Positions 33,897 through 43,453 of a stretch of 64,000 nucleotides of DNA are shown one piece after another. This stretch comes from Clostridiales bacterium. GTDB lineage: Bacteria; Bacillota; Clostridia; Lachnospirales; Lachnospiraceae. The translations under genes and the position numbers were made by a program. Position 1 is the first letter of the stretch. Each line of letters begins with the position of its first letter. The stretch is from positions 1 to 64,000 of the forward strand of contig JALEHN010000077.1 in NCBI GenBank assembly GCA_022770525.1, given 5' to 3'. A model generated the notes under the pieces. That model made no database searches. It saw only the letters and a list, made by a program, of their open reading frames with translations, and was not told where the DNA came from.

Positions 33897-34823
33897 ATGA
33901 ATTCAAAGAGTGTTAGGGGAACACTGATGCTTTTGTTAACGGCATTTATATGGGGTGTAGCCTTTGTGGCACAAAGTGTCGGCATGGACTACGTAGGGCC
34001 GTTTACATTTACATGCGTCAGAAACATAATTGGCGGTCTGGTACTGATACCGTGTATTTATTTTCTTGACAGACTTAAGAAAAAAGACGGCAGTGCCGAT
34101 GCCGGAAAAGAAGATAAAAAAGAAGATAAAAAGACATTGATCGTCGGCGGTGTATGCTGTGGTGTCGCACTGGCTGTGGCAAGCGGTCTTCAGCAGATCG
34201 GTGTCAGTATGACAACCGTTGGCAAAGCGGGATTCATCACTGCTTTGTATATAGTTATTGTGCCGATTTTAGGTATTTTTCTTAAAAAGAAAGTCGGCTT
34301 AAAAATATGGGTCAGTGTGGCGATATCTGTTGTCGGACTGTATTTATTGTGTATGTCAGGATCATTTTCCATGAGTATCGGCGATATTTTCGTACTGCTC
34401 TGCGCTATAGCTTTCTCGATACATATTTTAATTATCGACCACTTCTCACCGAAGGTTGACTGTGTGAAGATGTCATGTATACAGTTCTTTGTGTGCGGTA
34501 TTGTTTCGATTATACCGATGTTTACAATAGATCCTGTATTTTTCCATCAGACGCCGTCTGTCAGTTCAATATTGGCGGCATGGGTTCCGGTACTGTATGC
34601 CGGCGTTTTATCCTGCGGTGTAGCTTATACACTTCAGGTCGTTGCCCAGAAAAATACAGATCCGACGGTGGCATCTCTGGTACTCAGTCTTGAATCTGTA
34701 TTTTCAGTACTGGCAGGCTGGATTATTCTCGGTCAGACAATGTCCGGCAGAGAAATCACGGGATGCGTGCTTATGTTCGCGGCGATTATACTGGCACAGC
34801 TGCCTTCACGGAAAAAAGAATAA
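33897..34823 (+). CDS. EamA/DMT-superfamily permease
   Basis: A 308-residue protein with ten hydrophobic helices in two EamA repeats. The first begins LLLTAFIWGVAFVAQ and the second around GDIFVLLCAIAFSIHILI. A charged, Lys/Asp-rich cytoplasmic loop (about 60-80) separates helices 2 and 3. Members export or import small metabolites. The start has GGAGGG. Substrate unknown. A hairpin with a T-rich tail follows the stop. Confidence 0.9.
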   Translation: MNSKSVRGTLMLLLTAFIWGVAFVAQSVGMDYVGPFTFTCVRNIIGGLVLIPCIYFLDRLKKKDGSADAGKEDKKEDKKTLIVGGVCCGVALAVASGLQQIGVSMTTVGKAGFITALYIVIVPILGIFLKKKVGLKIWVSVAISVVGLYLLCMSGSFSMSIGDIFVLLCAIAFSIHILIIDHFSPKVDCVKMSCIQFFVCGIVSIIPMFTIDPVFFHQTPSVSSILAAWVPVLYAGVLSCGVAYTLQVVAQKNTDPTVASLVLSLESVFSVLAGWIILGQTMSGREITGCVLMFAAIILAQLPSRKKE

Positions 34824-34862
34824 ATGATGGTATATTTTGTGCAAACATGATATGCATAGCAG

Positions 34863-34915
34863 GAGACATCGGGCAGACTCGAAACAGGGATTTGCCGGTG
34901 CCTCTTTTTCTTTTG
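34863..34915 (+). terminator. Terminator after the DMT permease gene
   Basis: Imperfect stem (34863-34877 with 34891-34904, one mismatch and one bulge) followed by CTTTTTCTTTT. Confidence 0.6.
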
Positions 34916-35032
34916 CTTGTGTTTTAACAGTGTGTATTTTATAATAATAATGATGTCCATTGCTGTGGAGGCATGGCGTCCATTCAGATGCATGGCTTTT
35001 TGAAAAGCCGGCAGACAGACAAAGGAGGTATT

Positions 35033-35407
35033 ATGAAAGCGACCGTACTTTTATTTAATTTTCAGGATAAAGAGAGGGTTATGAAAATCCGCAGAGCACT
35101 TCTGCCGCTTAAGTTTTGTATCCGGCAGGTGCCAAAATCAGAATATCTGCAGCCGGCCGGTTTTCTGGCGGGGGATAAGTCTGTAAACCCTGTGAAGGAA
35201 GTGTATGACGGACCGGAACTTTCCGATGAGATGCTTTTGATGGCAGGTATGGGAAGCCAAGAGATCGATGCGCTGATTATGGCGCTGCGCCGTCAGGGTG
35301 TCGGAAAAATCAATTATAAAGCCGTATTGACAGAGACAAACCGTCATTGGCGGATTATTGATTTGTTTGAAGAAATTAAGAAGGAACATGAGGCAATGAC
35401 AAAATGA
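35033..35407 (+). CDS. DUF3783 domain protein
   Basis: A 124-residue soluble protein resembling DUF3783 (PF12646), short clostridial proteins of unknown function often placed next to ABC exporters. ATG 35033 follows AAAGGAGG; the longer in-frame ORF from 34973 is unsupported. It overlaps the first ABC half-exporter by four bases (ATGA), so it is translationally coupled to it and may act with it. No catalytic motif is evident. Confidence 0.75.
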   Translation: MKATVLLFNFQDKERVMKIRRALLPLKFCIRQVPKSEYLQPAGFLAGDKSVNPVKEVYDGPELSDEMLLMAGMGSQEIDALIMALRRQGVGKINYKAVLTETNRHWRIIDLFEEIKKEHEAMTK

Positions 35408-37140
35408 AAAGTTTATTAAAATATTTGGGGAAATATAAAAAAGAAAGTGTGCTGGGACCGCTTTTTAAGCTTCTGGAAGCATCATTTGAGCTGCTGATAC
35501 CGATTGTTGTGGCACGTATTGTTGATGTGGGTATCAAGAGCCGGGACATGAATTATATTTTGAAAATGGGCGGCCTGATGGTGCTGCTTGGTTTGATCGG
35601 CCTTGCCTGTTCAGTGACGGCACAGTATTTTGCGGCGAAGGCGGCCGTCGGTTTTGCTACCGGGCTTCGCCATGATTTGTTTAAGCATATTCAGAAATTA
35701 TCTTATACAGAGATGGATAAAGTCGGTACATCAACGCTGATTACACGTATGACAAGTGATGTCAATCAGGTACAGTCCGGTGTCAATCTTGTACTGAGAT
35801 TGTTCCTTCGTTCGCCGTTTATTGTGTTTGGTGCCATGATTATGGCATTTACGATTAATGTCAAAGCAGCCCTTGTCTTTGTCGTTGCGATTCCGGCGCT
35901 GTCAGTTGTTGTGTTTGGTGTCATGATTGCAAGTATTCCGATGTATCGTAAGGTACAGGCCCGTCTTGATAAAGTCATGCAGTCGGCAAGGGAAAATCTG
36001 ACAGGCGTTCGGGTGATCCGCGCGTTTAACAAAGAGGAAGATGAAAAAAGAAAATTTGAGGATGCCAATCAGCTGCTTGTGAAACAGCAGGTGTTTGTCG
36101 GAAAGATATCGGCACTGATGAATCCTCTGACATATATCATTATCAATGGCGCGATTATTGCCCTGATCTGGACAGGTGCATGGCAGGTGGAGGGCGGTAT
36201 TATCACTCAGGGTGAAGTGATGGCGCTTGTCAACTACATGTCACAGATTCTCGTCGAGCTTGTGAAGCTTGCCAACCTGATTATTAATATCACAAAATCA
36301 CTGGCATGTGCAAAACGTATTGCCGGTGTGTTTGAAATCGAATCATCGATTCAGGAACATGAAAAAGCTGTTTCAAAAGGCGGTCATGATACAGAGGCAT
36401 ATATTGAGTTTGACCATGTGTCCTTCGCATACAGCGGTTCCAGAGAAGATGCGCTGACAGATATTAATCTTAAAGTTAAAAAAGGTCAGACCATCGGTAT
36501 TATCGGCGGTACGGGCAGCGGTAAGTCGACCCTTGTCAATCTGATTCCGAGATTTTATGATATTACATCGGGAAGCTTAAAGATTGACGGCACAGAAGTA
36601 TCAGATTATCAGCTGGAAGCTTTGAGAAAGAAAGTCGGTGTCGTTCCTCAGAAAGCGGTTCTGTTTAAGGGAACGATTGAGGAAAATCTTTGCTGGGGCA
36701 AAAAAGATGCCACAGAAGAAGAAATGATAACGGCGCTTCAGGCTTCACAGGCACTGGAGTTCGTCCGTGAGAAAAAGGATGGTTTACAAACAGTCATCAC
36801 CCAGGGCGGACAAAATCTATCAGGCGGTCAGCGCCAGCGACTGACGATTGCAAGAGCATTGATCCGCAGACCGGAAATACTGATTCTTGATGACAGCGCA
36901 TCTGCCCTTGATTATGCTACGGATGCGAAGCTGCGCAGTGCCATCGCTCATCTTGATGAAAACATGACGGTGTTTATCGTATCACAGAGGGCGGCAAGTA
37001 TCTGGCATTCCGACCAGATCGTTGTACTTGATGACGGTGAAGTGGCCGGCATCGGTACGCATGAGCAGCTGCTTCATAGCTGCAGCGTTTATCAGGAAAT
37101 TTATTATTCACAATTTCCAAAGGAGGGCGGCGCACAATGA
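35404..37140 (+). CDS. Heterodimeric ABC exporter, subunit with degenerate NBD
   Basis: A 578-residue half-exporter: six-helix TMD (about 15-310) fused to an NBD with Walker A GGTGSGKST, signature LSGGQRQR and Walker B LILDD. The catalytic Glu after Walker B is Asp (LDDSASALD) and the switch His is Gln (VSQRAAS), so this subunit contributes a degenerate ATP site. That is the hallmark of heterodimers such as BmrC/LmrC. The partner gene overlaps by four bases. Function is probably multidrug or lipid-linked export. Confidence 0.92.
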   Translation: MKSLLKYLGKYKKESVLGPLFKLLEASFELLIPIVVARIVDVGIKSRDMNYILKMGGLMVLLGLIGLACSVTAQYFAAKAAVGFATGLRHDLFKHIQKLSYTEMDKVGTSTLITRMTSDVNQVQSGVNLVLRLFLRSPFIVFGAMIMAFTINVKAALVFVVAIPALSVVVFGVMIASIPMYRKVQARLDKVMQSARENLTGVRVIRAFNKEEDEKRKFEDANQLLVKQQVFVGKISALMNPLTYIIINGAIIALIWTGAWQVEGGIITQGEVMALVNYMSQILVELVKLANLIINITKSLACAKRIAGVFEIESSIQEHEKAVSKGGHDTEAYIEFDHVSFAYSGSREDALTDINLKVKKGQTIGIIGGTGSGKSTLVNLIPRFYDITSGSLKIDGTEVSDYQLEALRKKVGVVPQKAVLFKGTIEENLCWGKKDATEEEMITALQASQALEFVREKKDGLQTVITQGGQNLSGGQRQRLTIARALIRRPEILILDDSASALDYATDAKLRSAIAHLDENMTVFIVSQRAASIWHSDQIVVLDDGEVAGIGTHEQLLHSCSVYQEIYYSQFPKEGGAQ

Positions 37141-38888
37141 AAAAGAAAACCGGAAGTATGCAGGTTATCAAAAAAGTTTTAAAATATTTAAAAAAATACT
37201 GGTTCCTTGAAGTATGTTCACTTTTATTCGCAGCGGCCAGCGTTGTTCTGACATTGTATCTGCCGATTCTGATCGGACAGGCAGTGGATATGATTATTGA
37301 ACCGGGCAGTGTCTATTTTGAAAGTATCATAAAGCTGCTGGGGAAAATGGGTATTGTCATCGTGGCAACAGCGCTGCTTCAGTGGCTGATGAATACGTGT
37401 AATAATAAGATTACCTACAATGTGGTCAGAGATATCCGTCGAAGAGCTTTCGAACACATCGAGCGGCTGTCGCTTAAATATCTGGACGGACATCCGTCAG
37501 GGGATATTTTAAGCAGGATCGTGGCCGATGTCGATCAGTTTTCCGATGGGCTTCTGATGGGATTTACCCAGTTTTTCACCGGTGTTATGACGATTTTCGG
37601 AACACTGATATTTATGGTGCGGATCAATGTGAAAATTACCCTTGTGGTTGTTTTGATCACGCCGCTGTCATTGTTTGTGGCAGCATTTATTTCAAAACGC
37701 ACTTATGATATGTTTAAACTGCAGTCTGAAACCCGCGGTGAAATGACATCCCATATCGATGAGATGATCGGCAATCAGAAGGTCGTGCAGGCTTTCGGAT
37801 ATGAAAGAGAAGCTCAGGAAACGTTTGATGAAATTAACGGACGACTTGAAAAATGCAGTCTCCGTGCGATTTTCTTCTCATCGCTGACAAATCCGACGAC
37901 CCGTTTTGTCAATAGTGTTGTGTATGCCGGTGTGGGCATTACAGGTGCGCTTTCCGCGATGAACGGCGGTATCAGTATTGGCCAGCTGACAAGCTTTTTG
38001 TCCTATGCAAACCAGTACACAAAGCCTTTTAATGAAATTTCCGGTGTTATTACCGAGCTTCAGAATGCATTGTCCTGTGCGGCACGTGTATTTGAACTGA
38101 TTGAGGAAGAACCGCAGATTCCTGATGCAAAGGATGCGAAAGTGTTATCAGAGGCTGACGGACATGTGGCCATTGCGCATGTGGATTTTTCATACAGGCC
38201 TGATGTTTCACTGATTGAAGATTTAAATCTTGATGTAAAGCCGGGCCAGCGTATTGCCATTGTCGGTCCGACAGGCTGCGGCAAGAGTACGGTAATTAAT
38301 CTTTTAATGCGTTTTTATGATGTGGATTCCGGAAGTATTTCGGTTGACGGCACCGATATCCGTCAGATGACAAGAAAGAGCCTTCGGGAAAATTATGGTA
38401 TGGTGCTTCAGGAAACATGGCTTCGGGCCGGTACGATCCGCGATAATATTATGTTTGTAAAGCCTGATGCCACAGAGGAGGAAATGATACAGGCGGCAAA
38501 GGATGCCCATGCCCACAGTTTTATAAGACGTCTGCCGGACGGCTATGATACAGTCATCGGTGAAGATGGCGGCAATCTGTCCCAGGGACAGAAACAGCTT
38601 CTATGTATTGCCAGAGTGATGCTCTGCCTGCCGCCGATGCTCATTTTGGATGAAGCGACATCGTCCATCGATACCCGTACCGAGATCAAGATTCAGAAGG
38701 CTTTTGCAAAAATGATGGAAGGGCGGACCAGCTTTATCGTTGCCCACCGTTTATCGACCATTAAAGAAGCTGACCGGATTCTTGTGATGCGTGACGGAAA
38801 AATTATCGAACAGGGCAGCCATGAAGAACTTCTTGAGATGAAGGGATTTTATTCGGAGCTTTATAACAGCCAGTTTGCGGTGCAGTAA
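37137..38888 (+). CDS. Heterodimeric ABC exporter, catalytic subunit
   Basis: A 583-residue half-exporter with a six-helix TMD and a canonical NBD: Walker A GPTGCGKST, signature LSQGQKQLL, Walker B MLILDEATSSID with the catalytic Glu, and H-loop VAHRLST. It completes the asymmetric dimer with the upstream degenerate subunit. Third gene of a coupled DUF3783-ABC-ABC operon. No terminator is obvious before the repeat array that follows. Confidence 0.93.
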   Translation: MKKKTGSMQVIKKVLKYLKKYWFLEVCSLLFAAASVVLTLYLPILIGQAVDMIIEPGSVYFESIIKLLGKMGIVIVATALLQWLMNTCNNKITYNVVRDIRRRAFEHIERLSLKYLDGHPSGDILSRIVADVDQFSDGLLMGFTQFFTGVMTIFGTLIFMVRINVKITLVVVLITPLSLFVAAFISKRTYDMFKLQSETRGEMTSHIDEMIGNQKVVQAFGYEREAQETFDEINGRLEKCSLRAIFFSSLTNPTTRFVNSVVYAGVGITGALSAMNGGISIGQLTSFLSYANQYTKPFNEISGVITELQNALSCAARVFELIEEEPQIPDAKDAKVLSEADGHVAIAHVDFSYRPDVSLIEDLNLDVKPGQRIAIVGPTGCGKSTVINLLMRFYDVDSGSISVDGTDIRQMTRKSLRENYGMVLQETWLRAGTIRDNIMFVKPDATEEEMIQAAKDAHAHSFIRRLPDGYDTVIGEDGGNLSQGQKQLLCIARVMLCLPPMLILDEATSSIDTRTEIKIQKAFAKMMEGRTSFIVAHRLSTIKEADRILVMRDGKIIEQGSHEELLEMKGFYSELYNSQFAVQ

Positions 38889-38932
38889 TCTCATGTTTGC
38901 AATCAATCTCGGTTTATGTTAAGATATAAACA

Positions 38933-39088
38933 TGAGAACGTTCACATAAATATATGTTTTAACAGGCGTTCATATAAATGCATGTATTAAGTGAGGACGT
39001 TCATATAAATGCATGTATTAAGTGAGGACGTTCATGTGAAGGTATGTTGAAAGTAAGAGCGTTTAAATAAGTGTACGTTTTTGCGGAA
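38933..39088 (+). promoter_or_regulatory. Phased array of LacI/cre-like dyads
   Basis: Five related units have central CG steps at 38939, 38967, 38998, 39029 and 39060, that is spacings of 28, 31, 31 and 31 bp. The first, TGAGAACGTTCACA (38933-38946), fits the LacI-family/cre pattern TGNNANCGNTNNCA. The third and fourth read TGAGGACGTTCATR; the others are weaker. A TATAAA that could serve as a -10 (38925-38930) abuts the first site. The array lies directly upstream of a LacI-family gene. Confidence 0.6.
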
Positions 39089-39120
39089 GTGTTATAAAGC
39101 ATATAAAGGTGATTGGTTGT

Positions 39121-40101
39121 ATGAATATTAAAGATATTGCCGATATGGCCGGTGTATCCCGGGCCACAGTTTCCAGGTATTTAAATGACGGGTATGTCAG
39201 TGCGGAAAAGAAAGAAAAGATACGGGAGGTTATTGAGAAGACAGGCTATATGCCGTCTACTCAGGCACAGATGCTCAGAACAAAAAAGACGATGCTGATC
39301 GGTGTGATTGTGCCGAAAATTAATTCAGACACAGTGTCCAAGATTGTTAATGGTATCTGTAATGTGCTGGCAGCACATGGTTATTATGTATTTCTGGCCA
39401 GTGCTGACGGTGATCCTCAAAAAGAGTTGGAGTATCTTAATGTGTTTATGAACAACCGTGTTGACGGCGTGATTCTTCTGGCGACAGTTATTACGAAAAA
39501 GCATCATTCTCTGATTCAGAAAATGTCGATTCCTGTTGTGATTGTGGGCCAGGAGTATGAATTCGGCAGCTGCGTGTTCCATGATGATTTCAATGCAGGA
39601 CGGGAAATTGCTGAAAAAGTTCTTGAAAAAAGAAGTGAAAATATTGCTTATTTTGGTGTGACACCGGATGATATTGCCTGCGGCGTTAAAAGGCGCGATG
39701 GCGCGATCAGCGCGGTAAAAAAACATGGCATAAAGGTCGGCAGTATTTATACAACAATCTGTGATTTTACGATTCAGTCCGGCTATGAAAGAATGAAAGC
39801 GGCACTGGCTGAGGGGCATCAATTTAAAGGTGTGATCTGCGCAACGGACAATATTGCAATCGGAGCGATTAAAGCTTTGAAAGAAGCCGGTTATTCGGTA
39901 CCTGAAGATGTTTCGGTCACCGGCATCGGAGATTCCAGTGTCAATGACATACTGACACCGGCATTGACAACAGTCAGATATCATTATACGTTAAGCGGTC
40001 AGGAGGCTGCCCGTATGATTCTTTCTCTGATTAAAGAGGAAAGTTATTATACAAAAAAGCTGATGCTTGGATTTGAAGTGATTGAAAGAGAATCGATATA
40101 A
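39121..40101 (+). CDS. LacI-family transcriptional regulator
   Basis: A 326-residue repressor with the LacI helix-turn-helix and hinge (NIKDIADMAGVSRATVSRYL...) and a periplasmic-binding-like effector domain with GVIVPKI, NNRVDGVIL and the VTGIGDSSVN segment. ATG 39121 is the family-typical start; GTG 39109 lies in the ribosome-binding region. It precedes a PTS sugar transporter gene and presumably represses it. The dyad array upstream suggests autoregulation. A terminator and a large palindrome separate it from the PTS gene. Confidence 0.92.
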   Translation: MNIKDIADMAGVSRATVSRYLNDGYVSAEKKEKIREVIEKTGYMPSTQAQMLRTKKTMLIGVIVPKINSDTVSKIVNGICNVLAAHGYYVFLASADGDPQKELEYLNVFMNNRVDGVILLATVITKKHHSLIQKMSIPVVIVGQEYEFGSCVFHDDFNAGREIAEKVLEKRSENIAYFGVTPDDIACGVKRRDGAISAVKKHGIKVGSIYTTICDFTIQSGYERMKAALAEGHQFKGVICATDNIAIGAIKALKEAGYSVPEDVSVTGIGDSSVNDILTPALTTVRYHYTLSGQEAARMILSLIKEESYYTKKLMLGFEVIERESI

Positions 40102-40110
40102 AAACTTTTA

Positions 40111-40142
40111 AACTGATCTGCTTATGTAGATCAGTTTTTTTT
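40111..40142 (+). terminator. Intrinsic terminator of the LacI-family gene
   Basis: A 9-bp stem (40111-40119 with 40128-40136), 8-base loop, and a run of Ts to 40142. Confidence 0.9.
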
Positions 40143-40174
40143 ATGATACAGAAAATCGCGATTTCCTGTATCAT
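40143..40174. other. 32-bp near-perfect palindrome upstream of the PTS gene
   Basis: ATGATACAGAAAATCG is followed by its inverse with one mismatch and no loop. It lies between the LacI terminator and the PTS gene. It may be an operator, or a cruciform or second terminator (A-run follows on the + strand, T-run on the - strand). Confidence 0.7.
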
Positions 40175-40314
40175 AAAAACGCTCCGCGAGGATGCGACCC
40201 GTGCGGAGATGAAGATGCTTCTTTCCATACATTTTACAAATTTCTAAAGACAATTTCGGAAAAGTATGGTAAATTATGGTTGAAATAAAGCTACGACTGA
40301 AAGGGGCAGATGTT

Positions 40315-42273
40315 ATGGATTATCGTCAGGCTGCGTGTCAGATTCTGGAAAAGTCGGGCGGACGTGAAAATATTATTTTCGCGGCGCATTGTGCGACACG
40401 TTTAAGAATTGCAGTGCACAATAAAAGTAAATGTAATATGGGAGAGCTGGAGATGATTGAGGGGGTTAAAGGTGCTTTTTTTGCATCGGGACAGCTTCAG
40501 ATTATTATAGGAACCGGAACAGTTGATAAAGTGTATGATGAATTTATCCGTGCCGCAGGTGTTTCGACCAGTTCAAAAGAAGATGTCAAACGGGCAGCAG
40601 CGGCAGGCAGTAATATATTGACCCGGGCAGTCAAGGTACTTGGGGATATATTTATGCCGATTATTCCGGCGATTGTGGCCAGCGGTTTCCTTATGGGGAT
40701 TATGGAAGCGCTGGAATTTATGGTGCAGAATCATTTTCTGAATATAAGTACGCAAAGTTCGATTTATGTATTTTCAACGATTTTTGCCAATGCGGCCTAT
40801 ACTTTTTTACCGATTTTAATTGCATACAGTGCCGGAAAAGTATTTGGGGCAAATCCATATCTGGCGGCAGTGATCGGTATGATTATGATTCATCCGTCGC
40901 TGCAGAATGCGTGGTCCGTTGCTGCAGAAGGGATTTTAAAAACACAGCCGGTCTTTTTTGGCCTGTATAAAGTCAATATGGTCGGTTATCAGGGTCATGT
41001 GATTCCTGTGATTATCGCTGTATGGCTGCTTGCGCTGATTGAAAAGCGGCTGCACAGGATTGTACCGGCGATGATTGATTTGTTTGTAACACCGCTCGTC
41101 AGTGTTTTTATTACGGGCTATCTGACACTGGCAGTGATCGGGCCTGCATTTGTTACTGTGGAAAATGGCATTATGATCGGCATACAAAAATTACTTTCTC
41201 TGCCTTTTGGTGTGGGAAGTCTTATTGTCGGGGCGCTGTATGCGGTGACGGTTGTGCTGGGTATTCATCACATGTACACGGTGATCGATATCGGACAGCT
41301 GTCAGGTTTTGGTGTGACTTACTGGCTTCCGCTTGCATCGGCAGCCAATATGGCACAGGGCGCTGCTGCTCTGGCTGTTGGTATTAAAACAAAAGATAAA
41401 AAGCTTAAATCAATGGCTTTGCCGTCATCATTCAGCGCTTTTATGGGGATTACGGAACCGGCGATTTTCGGTGTGAACTTACGGTATTTGAAACCGTTTG
41501 TTTGCGCCTGCATCGGCGGCGGATGCGGTGCCATGTATGCCTCCATTGTCGGTCTGGGAGCCACAGGAACAGGAATTACGGGAATATTCGCAATATTGCT
41601 GCATTTGCACAGTCCGATGCATTATGTCATTGCGATGCTCATTGCTTCGGGTGTATCTTTTGCGCTGACATGGTTTTTCGGATATAAAAATGAAGATGTA
41701 CAGGTCAGCAGAATAGATATACCGATGATGACAGAAAAAATTACAGGAAATCATGCAAATGTTTTAAAAAATGATGGTGATTCGGATATTCAGTCTACTG
41801 CGGTTAAGGCAAATGCCGATGATGTTCATATCGTTTATGCGCCGGTCAGCGGCAGGGTTGTGAAATTGTCAGAACTTTCAGATCAGACCTTTGCCTCGGA
41901 AGTCCTTGGCAAAGGAGCGGCCATTATTCCTCAGGATGGACGCATGACTGCGCCTGTGGATGGAAAAGTTGCGATGCTGTTTCCGACAAAGCATGCCATA
42001 GGCATCACTACCGGTGACGGCGTGGAACTTTTGGTTCACATCGGTTTGAATACAGTTGAGCTGGAAGGAAAATATCTGACCGCACATGTGAACACAGGTG
42101 ATGCTATTAGAAAAGGACAGCTTTTGATGGAATTTGATATCGAGGCGATCAAAGCCGCCGGATATGAGGTTGTCACACCGGTCATTATTACAAACAGTGA
42201 TGAATATGAACATATGGAGATTATGAACGAGGCGTATGTAAGAAGCGGCGAAGAACTTTTAAAGGTGTATTAA
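40315..42273 (+). CDS. PTS sugar transporter IIBCA (sucrose/beta-glucoside family)
   Basis: About 652 residues in the order EIIB (about 1-85, phospho-Cys in HCATRLRI), EIIC (about 95-455, ten hydrophobic helices with the GITEPAIFG motif) and EIIA of the glucose type (about 515-645, phospho-His in LLVHIGLNTVEL). ATG 40315 follows AAAGGGG; an upstream ATG at 40276 is in frame without a site. The family imports and phosphorylates sucrose, beta-glucosides or trehalose. No phospho-hydrolase gene is adjacent, so the sugar cannot be named. The LacI gene upstream is the probable local regulator. Confidence 0.92.
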   Translation: MDYRQAACQILEKSGGRENIIFAAHCATRLRIAVHNKSKCNMGELEMIEGVKGAFFASGQLQIIIGTGTVDKVYDEFIRAAGVSTSSKEDVKRAAAAGSNILTRAVKVLGDIFMPIIPAIVASGFLMGIMEALEFMVQNHFLNISTQSSIYVFSTIFANAAYTFLPILIAYSAGKVFGANPYLAAVIGMIMIHPSLQNAWSVAAEGILKTQPVFFGLYKVNMVGYQGHVIPVIIAVWLLALIEKRLHRIVPAMIDLFVTPLVSVFITGYLTLAVIGPAFVTVENGIMIGIQKLLSLPFGVGSLIVGALYAVTVVLGIHHMYTVIDIGQLSGFGVTYWLPLASAANMAQGAAALAVGIKTKDKKLKSMALPSSFSAFMGITEPAIFGVNLRYLKPFVCACIGGGCGAMYASIVGLGATGTGITGIFAILLHLHSPMHYVIAMLIASGVSFALTWFFGYKNEDVQVSRIDIPMMTEKITGNHANVLKNDGDSDIQSTAVKANADDVHIVYAPVSGRVVKLSELSDQTFASEVLGKGAAIIPQDGRMTAPVDGKVAMLFPTKHAIGITTGDGVELLVHIGLNTVELEGKYLTAHVNTGDAIRKGQLLMEFDIEAIKAAGYEVVTPVIITNSDEYEHMEIMNEAYVRSGEELLKVY

Positions 42274-42292
42274 AAATAAGTATTAAGAAGAT

Positions 42293-42336
42293 AAATCTCC
42301 GGAGGAGCCTTTATATGGGCTTTTCCGGAGATTTTT
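42293..42336. terminator. Bidirectional terminator
   Basis: An 11-bp stem (42293-42303 with 42324-42334) with a T-run on the + side, between the convergent PTS and UroD-like genes. Confidence 0.85.
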
Positions 42337-42371
42337 ATTGATATCATAATATAAAATTCTTCAAGGGATTC

Positions 42372-43328
42372 TTATCCCTGTTCTCCGAATCTGAAAGCGT
42401 GTTTATAATGTTCATCAATAAAAGTCGGCACGAAGTCAAAGGTGATTGTCAATGGGAAAGCTACAAAGCTGCCGCCGGGAGCCAGTTCTTCCATCGTTCT
42501 CTGTGTCTCGCGGCGAATTTCTTCTTCTGTAACACCCTCTCTGTCATAGACATTCTGTGTATCGTAGCCGCCGACAAAAGTGACTCTGTCCTGATATTTA
42601 TCTTTAAGTTCACGAATCGGATTTGTAATCTGCAGCGGGTCGATAGCGTCAATGCCAAGTTCCACAAGCTCATCAAAAATAGGTGCGATATAGCCGCAGG
42701 AATGGTGTTCATAGATGATTCCGTTGCGGTGAGTTGCCTCAATAACCCGGCGCAGAGGTTCTTTGAAAAACTGCCGCCATACGTCCGGTGACATCAGCAT
42801 ACGGTCGTTTGCGCCATAATCATCATGGAAGCATAATACATCAGGTTTGTAGTATTTCCCGAGAATATCGATCAGTTTGATTTTATAATCCGTGATGGCA
42901 TCAACAAGCGCCTGATATTCTTCCGGTTCTTCATACATGGCAATAAAAGCGTCTTCAAAGCCCATCAGTGCGTGGGTACGTTCAAACATGCCGTTAATGA
43001 GCATAACATAAGAAATTTTGTTTTCTCTGTCCCAGTTTGCGGTTTCTTTAGCTGCGGCGGCTTCCCAGTCAATGGCATCAAGATCAGGGAAAGGTACCTG
43101 TTCACGCCATTTTGTAATATCTGTTAATTTTTTTGTACCCGGTTTGACCATAGCTGCCATAACAAGGGGTACAAATTCCCATTCCACACCAAACCAGTCT
43201 TTGCCGCCGGCTTCGGCACGTTCATTCATCGTTTCCGGCTTTAAAAAATCAAAATCTGTAAAGAAGCATGGCACATAGCCAATGTTTTTGTGGTTGTAAA
43301 CCTGTAAAAGCTGTTCTTTTTTCGTCAT
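42372..43328 (-). CDS. UroD-family (MtaA/CmuA-like) protein
   Basis: A 318-residue TIM-barrel protein of the uroporphyrinogen-decarboxylase superfamily. The EHHSCGYI motif and C-terminal GGYDTQNV region match the corrinoid-methyltransferase branch (MtaA/CmuA-like) better than true HemE, in keeping with absence of other haem genes nearby. Such proteins transfer methyl groups between corrinoid proteins and thiols, or act on unknown methoxylated substrates. ATG 43328 follows GGAGGG; a longer ORF lacks support. A LysR-family gene lies upstream on the same strand. Confidence 0.82.
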   Translation of the reverse strand: MTKKEQLLQVYNHKNIGYVPCFFTDFDFLKPETMNERAEAGGKDWFGVEWEFVPLVMAAMVKPGTKKLTDITKWREQVPFPDLDAIDWEAAAAKETANWDRENKISYVMLINGMFERTHALMGFEDAFIAMYEEPEEYQALVDAITDYKIKLIDILGKYYKPDVLCFHDDYGANDRMLMSPDVWRQFFKEPLRRVIEATHRNGIIYEHHSCGYIAPIFDELVELGIDAIDPLQITNPIRELKDKYQDRVTFVGGYDTQNVYDREGVTEEEIRRETQRTMEELAPGGSFVAFPLTITFDFVPTFIDEHYKHAFRFGEQG

Positions 43329-43453
43329 GAAAATACCCTCCGTTCGTGTATATGATAAGGTAAGTATAATACGGAAGGCCATTGGTGTAAAAAGCTTAAA
43401 AATTATGGTAGTATACCTAAAAAGCATGGTAAGAAAGAAAATCCAACCGGAAT

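Noticed and set aside
38933-39088. CRISPR array or integron-like repeats
   Set aside because: No spacers of constant length; the units are direct repeats with CG-centred dyads, better explained as operators.
40246-40275. A sharp promoter directly before the PTS gene
   Set aside because: Only weak -35/-10 resemblance could be found; not reported as a feature.
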